From Thermoleophilia bacterium (GTDB taxonomy: Bacteria > Actinomycetota > Thermoleophilia > Gaiellales > SKUG01), in contig JAOPYS010000410.1 of assembly GCA_025964465.1 (NCBI GenBank), positions 1 through 5,577 on the forward strand: DNA of 5,577 bases. The letters run 5' to 3'. This document shows, one piece after another, positions 4,603-5,577 of this stretch. Position numbers and translations under genes: made by a program. The notes beneath the pieces are model-generated. The model was not told the DNA's origin, searched no databases, and saw only the letters and a program-made list of their open reading frames with translations. Position 1 is the stretch's first letter. Each line of letters begins with the position of its first letter.

Positions 4603-5451
4603 TCAGAAGACCGCGATGCTGTCGTCGAACCCGGCGACCGCGCCGGTGCCCTCGAAGCCGCCGGAGCTGACGTCGGCCGCAGGCGGGGCGTAACCTGCCG
4701 AGCCTCCGTCGAAGCTCGCGCCGCCGATGTCGGCCGCTGGCGGGGCGTAGCCCGCGCTGCCGGCACCCGGATCGGAGTAGCCGCCGGAGTAGCCGCCGGT
4801 GTCCACGCCCGGATCGCTGTAGCCCGGATCGAAGCCTGCCGCGCCGACGCCGGTGTCGAGGCCCGGGTCCGTGAAGCCACCGTCGTCGATGCCACCGTCC
4901 ACCAGGCCCGGGTCGTCCATGAGGCCGGCGGCGCCGAGCCCGCCGATGCCGCCGACGCCACCGTAGGACGCAGACGACAGGCCGTTGCCGTAGCCGAGCC
5001 CGGAGTTGAGCCCGTAGCCCGACGAGTAGCCGGTGCCGTAGCGCGAACCGTAGCCGTTCCCGTAGCCGGTGCCGTACCCCGCGCCGCCGTAGCCGCCGTA
5101 GCCGCTGTCGTAGCCCGGGTCATCGAGGGTCGGGTCGTCGAGGCTGCTCGCCGACACGCCGGCCATGGAGCCCTCCGTCTCGGAGAACTCGCTCTCGGCC
5201 GCCGCATAGGGGTCGTCGCCGCCGAGCCCGGAGTCGGTGCCCAGTCCGGTGTCGTCGACCGAGGCGTCCTCCAGGATCGGATCGGTGCCGAGCGCAGTGC
5301 TGGAACTGGCCAGCTCCGCGTTCGACGAGCCCGACATCCCGGCCGGCAGGTGGTCGGAGCCGCCCTCACCACACCCGGCGAACAGGACGGTCGCGCCGAC
5401 GAGCAGCAGCGACGAGGTGATGAGGCGGTTGGTGCGAGAACGCGAACGCAT
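4603..5451 (-). CDS. Gly-Tyr-rich, acidic lipoprotein of unknown function (282 aa)
   Basis: A basic start (MRSRSRTNR) and a hydrophobic core (10-23) lead to FAGC with lipidation expected at Cys27; Phe at -3 is slightly atypical. The start at 5451 is fixed by AGGAG nine bases upstream and by the signal. An upstream in-frame start near 5568 would bury the signal. The mature chain is low-complexity: a Ser/Asp/Gly-rich part (28-112); a Gly-Tyr domain with eleven Tyr between 114 and 163 (GYGTGYGNGYG); many DPG and DTG acidic turns (178-230), which could bind divalent metal; and two 19-residue repeats with GSAGYAPPAAD (231-268). After Cys27 there is no Lys, one Arg, one His and no further Cys or Trp. 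It is probably disordered and surface-exposed. Convergent with the anchored repeat protein. I do not recognise the family. Confidence 0.8.
   Translation of the reverse strand: MRSRSRTNRLITSSLLLVGATVLFAGCGEGGSDHLPAGMSGSSNAELASSSTALGTDPILEDASVDDTGLGTDSGLGGDDPYAAAESEFSETEGSMAGVSASSLDDPTLDDPGYDSGYGGYGGAGYGTGYGNGYGSRYGTGYSSGYGLNSGLGYGNGLSSASYGGVGGIGGLGAAGLMDDPGLVDGGIDDGGFTDPGLDTGVGAAGFDPGYSDPGVDTGGYSGGYSDPGAGSAGYAPPAADIGGASFDGGSAGYAPPAADVSSGGFEGTGAVAGFDDSIAVF
4648..4761 (-). repeat. Two 57-base tandem repeats in the lipoprotein gene
   Basis: Codons 231-249 and 250-268 encode two 19-residue units, each starting GSAGYAPPAAD and ending F(D/E)G. They agree at 13 of 19 residues. Confidence 0.8.
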
Positions 5452-5460
5452 CGGTGCAAA

Positions 5461-5465
5461 CTCCT
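5461..5465 (-). promoter_or_regulatory. Ribosome binding site AGGAG for the 5451 lipoprotein
   Basis: Plus-strand CTCCT reads AGGAG on the minus strand, with nine bases before the ATG at 5451. It selects this ATG over the upstream in-frame one. Confidence 0.7.
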
Positions 5466-5508
5466 GGGGGTGGTGGCGATGCATGACGCCGGCACTTCGC
5501 AGCCAGCA

Positions 5509-5532
5509 CCCTCCCCCACAACCCCACTTCCC
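5509..5532 (-). promoter_or_regulatory. Canonical G-quadruplex motif in the lipoprotein upstream region
   Basis: On the minus strand there are four G-runs of 3, 4, 5 and 3 with loops AAGT, TTGT and A, fitting the G3+N1-7 rule. The motif ends about 57 bases before the ATG at 5451, in the promoter or 5' leader. It could fold in the non-template strand or in the RNA and affect expression. The motif is seen; any effect is inference. Confidence 0.6.
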
Positions 5533-5548
5533 GGAGTGCGTCCCCCTC

Positions 5549-5576
5549 CGGCCACGGCGCTTGCCCACCGTGGCCG
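5549..5576. terminator. 9-bp inverted repeat at the right edge, possible terminator of an unseen gene
   Basis: CGGCCACGG (5549-5557) and CCGTGGCCG (5568-5576) form a perfect 9-bp stem with a 10-base loop. No T-run follows on the minus strand. It may end transcription of a minus-strand gene lying to the right of the window, or be a binding site upstream of the Gly-Tyr lipoprotein. Confidence 0.4.
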
Positions 5577-5577
5577 C

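Noticed and set aside
5452..5568. Longer N-terminus for the Gly-Tyr lipoprotein
   Set aside because: It would bury the signal peptide and lipobox. The G-quadruplex region and AGGAG site lie here instead, and the added residues are Arg/Gly/His/Cys-rich with no domain.

Overview
The window is very GC-rich. The proteins are Ala/Gly/Arg-rich, the third codon positions are mostly G or C, several lipoproteins are present, and at least one gene looks leaderless behind a TANNNT hexamer. This fits a high-GC actinobacterium, possibly the Thermoleophilia (Patulibacter/Conexibacter/Solirubrobacter-like). That placement is inferred from composition and style, not from a marker gene. I see no rRNA, tRNA, transposase, integrase or CRISPR array, and no gene-free stretch over 300 bases.

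Layout. Bases 1-97 (minus) hold the first 32 codons of a small membrane protein that runs off the left edge, with a strong Shine-Dalgarno. A 223-base divergent gap separates it from a 216-aa lipoprotein of unknown function (321-971, plus). The stop codon of that gene lies in the first unit of a GCTGA pentanucleotide array. A 156-base array of three exactly 52-base units follows, each able to fold into the same type of interrupted hairpin. Facing it is a 281-aa PfkB/ribokinase-like protein (1198-2043, minus) whose catalytic anion-hole motif is altered. A 79-base divergent spacer with a dyad and a TANNNT box leads to a 232-aa uncharacterised protein (2123-2821, plus).

The right half looks like a cell-envelope cluster. 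It holds a 138-aa protein with a hydrophobic N-terminus and two closely packed EF-hand loops (2894-3310). Next is a 365-aa anchored, Pro/Thr/Ser-rich protein with two copies of a 36-residue module and a hexapeptide repeat tail (3440-4537). A bidirectional hairpin terminator follows. Convergent to it is a 282-aa lipoprotein with a Gly-Tyr-rich, lysine-free, highly acidic mature chain (4603-5451, minus). That gene has a good ribosome binding site, and its leader holds a canonical G-quadruplex motif. A 9-bp inverted repeat closes the window.

How the parts relate. Only the kinase-like protein and the EF-hand pair belong to families I recognise. The three right-hand genes share the properties of exported or surface-attached, low-complexity, acidic or calcium-binding proteins. 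A joint envelope role is plausible but is inference. I found no clear defence, biosynthetic or mobile system. The most distinctive items are the 52-base structured repeat array, the degenerate kinase active site, and the Gly-Tyr-rich acidic lipoprotein with its G-quadruplex leader.
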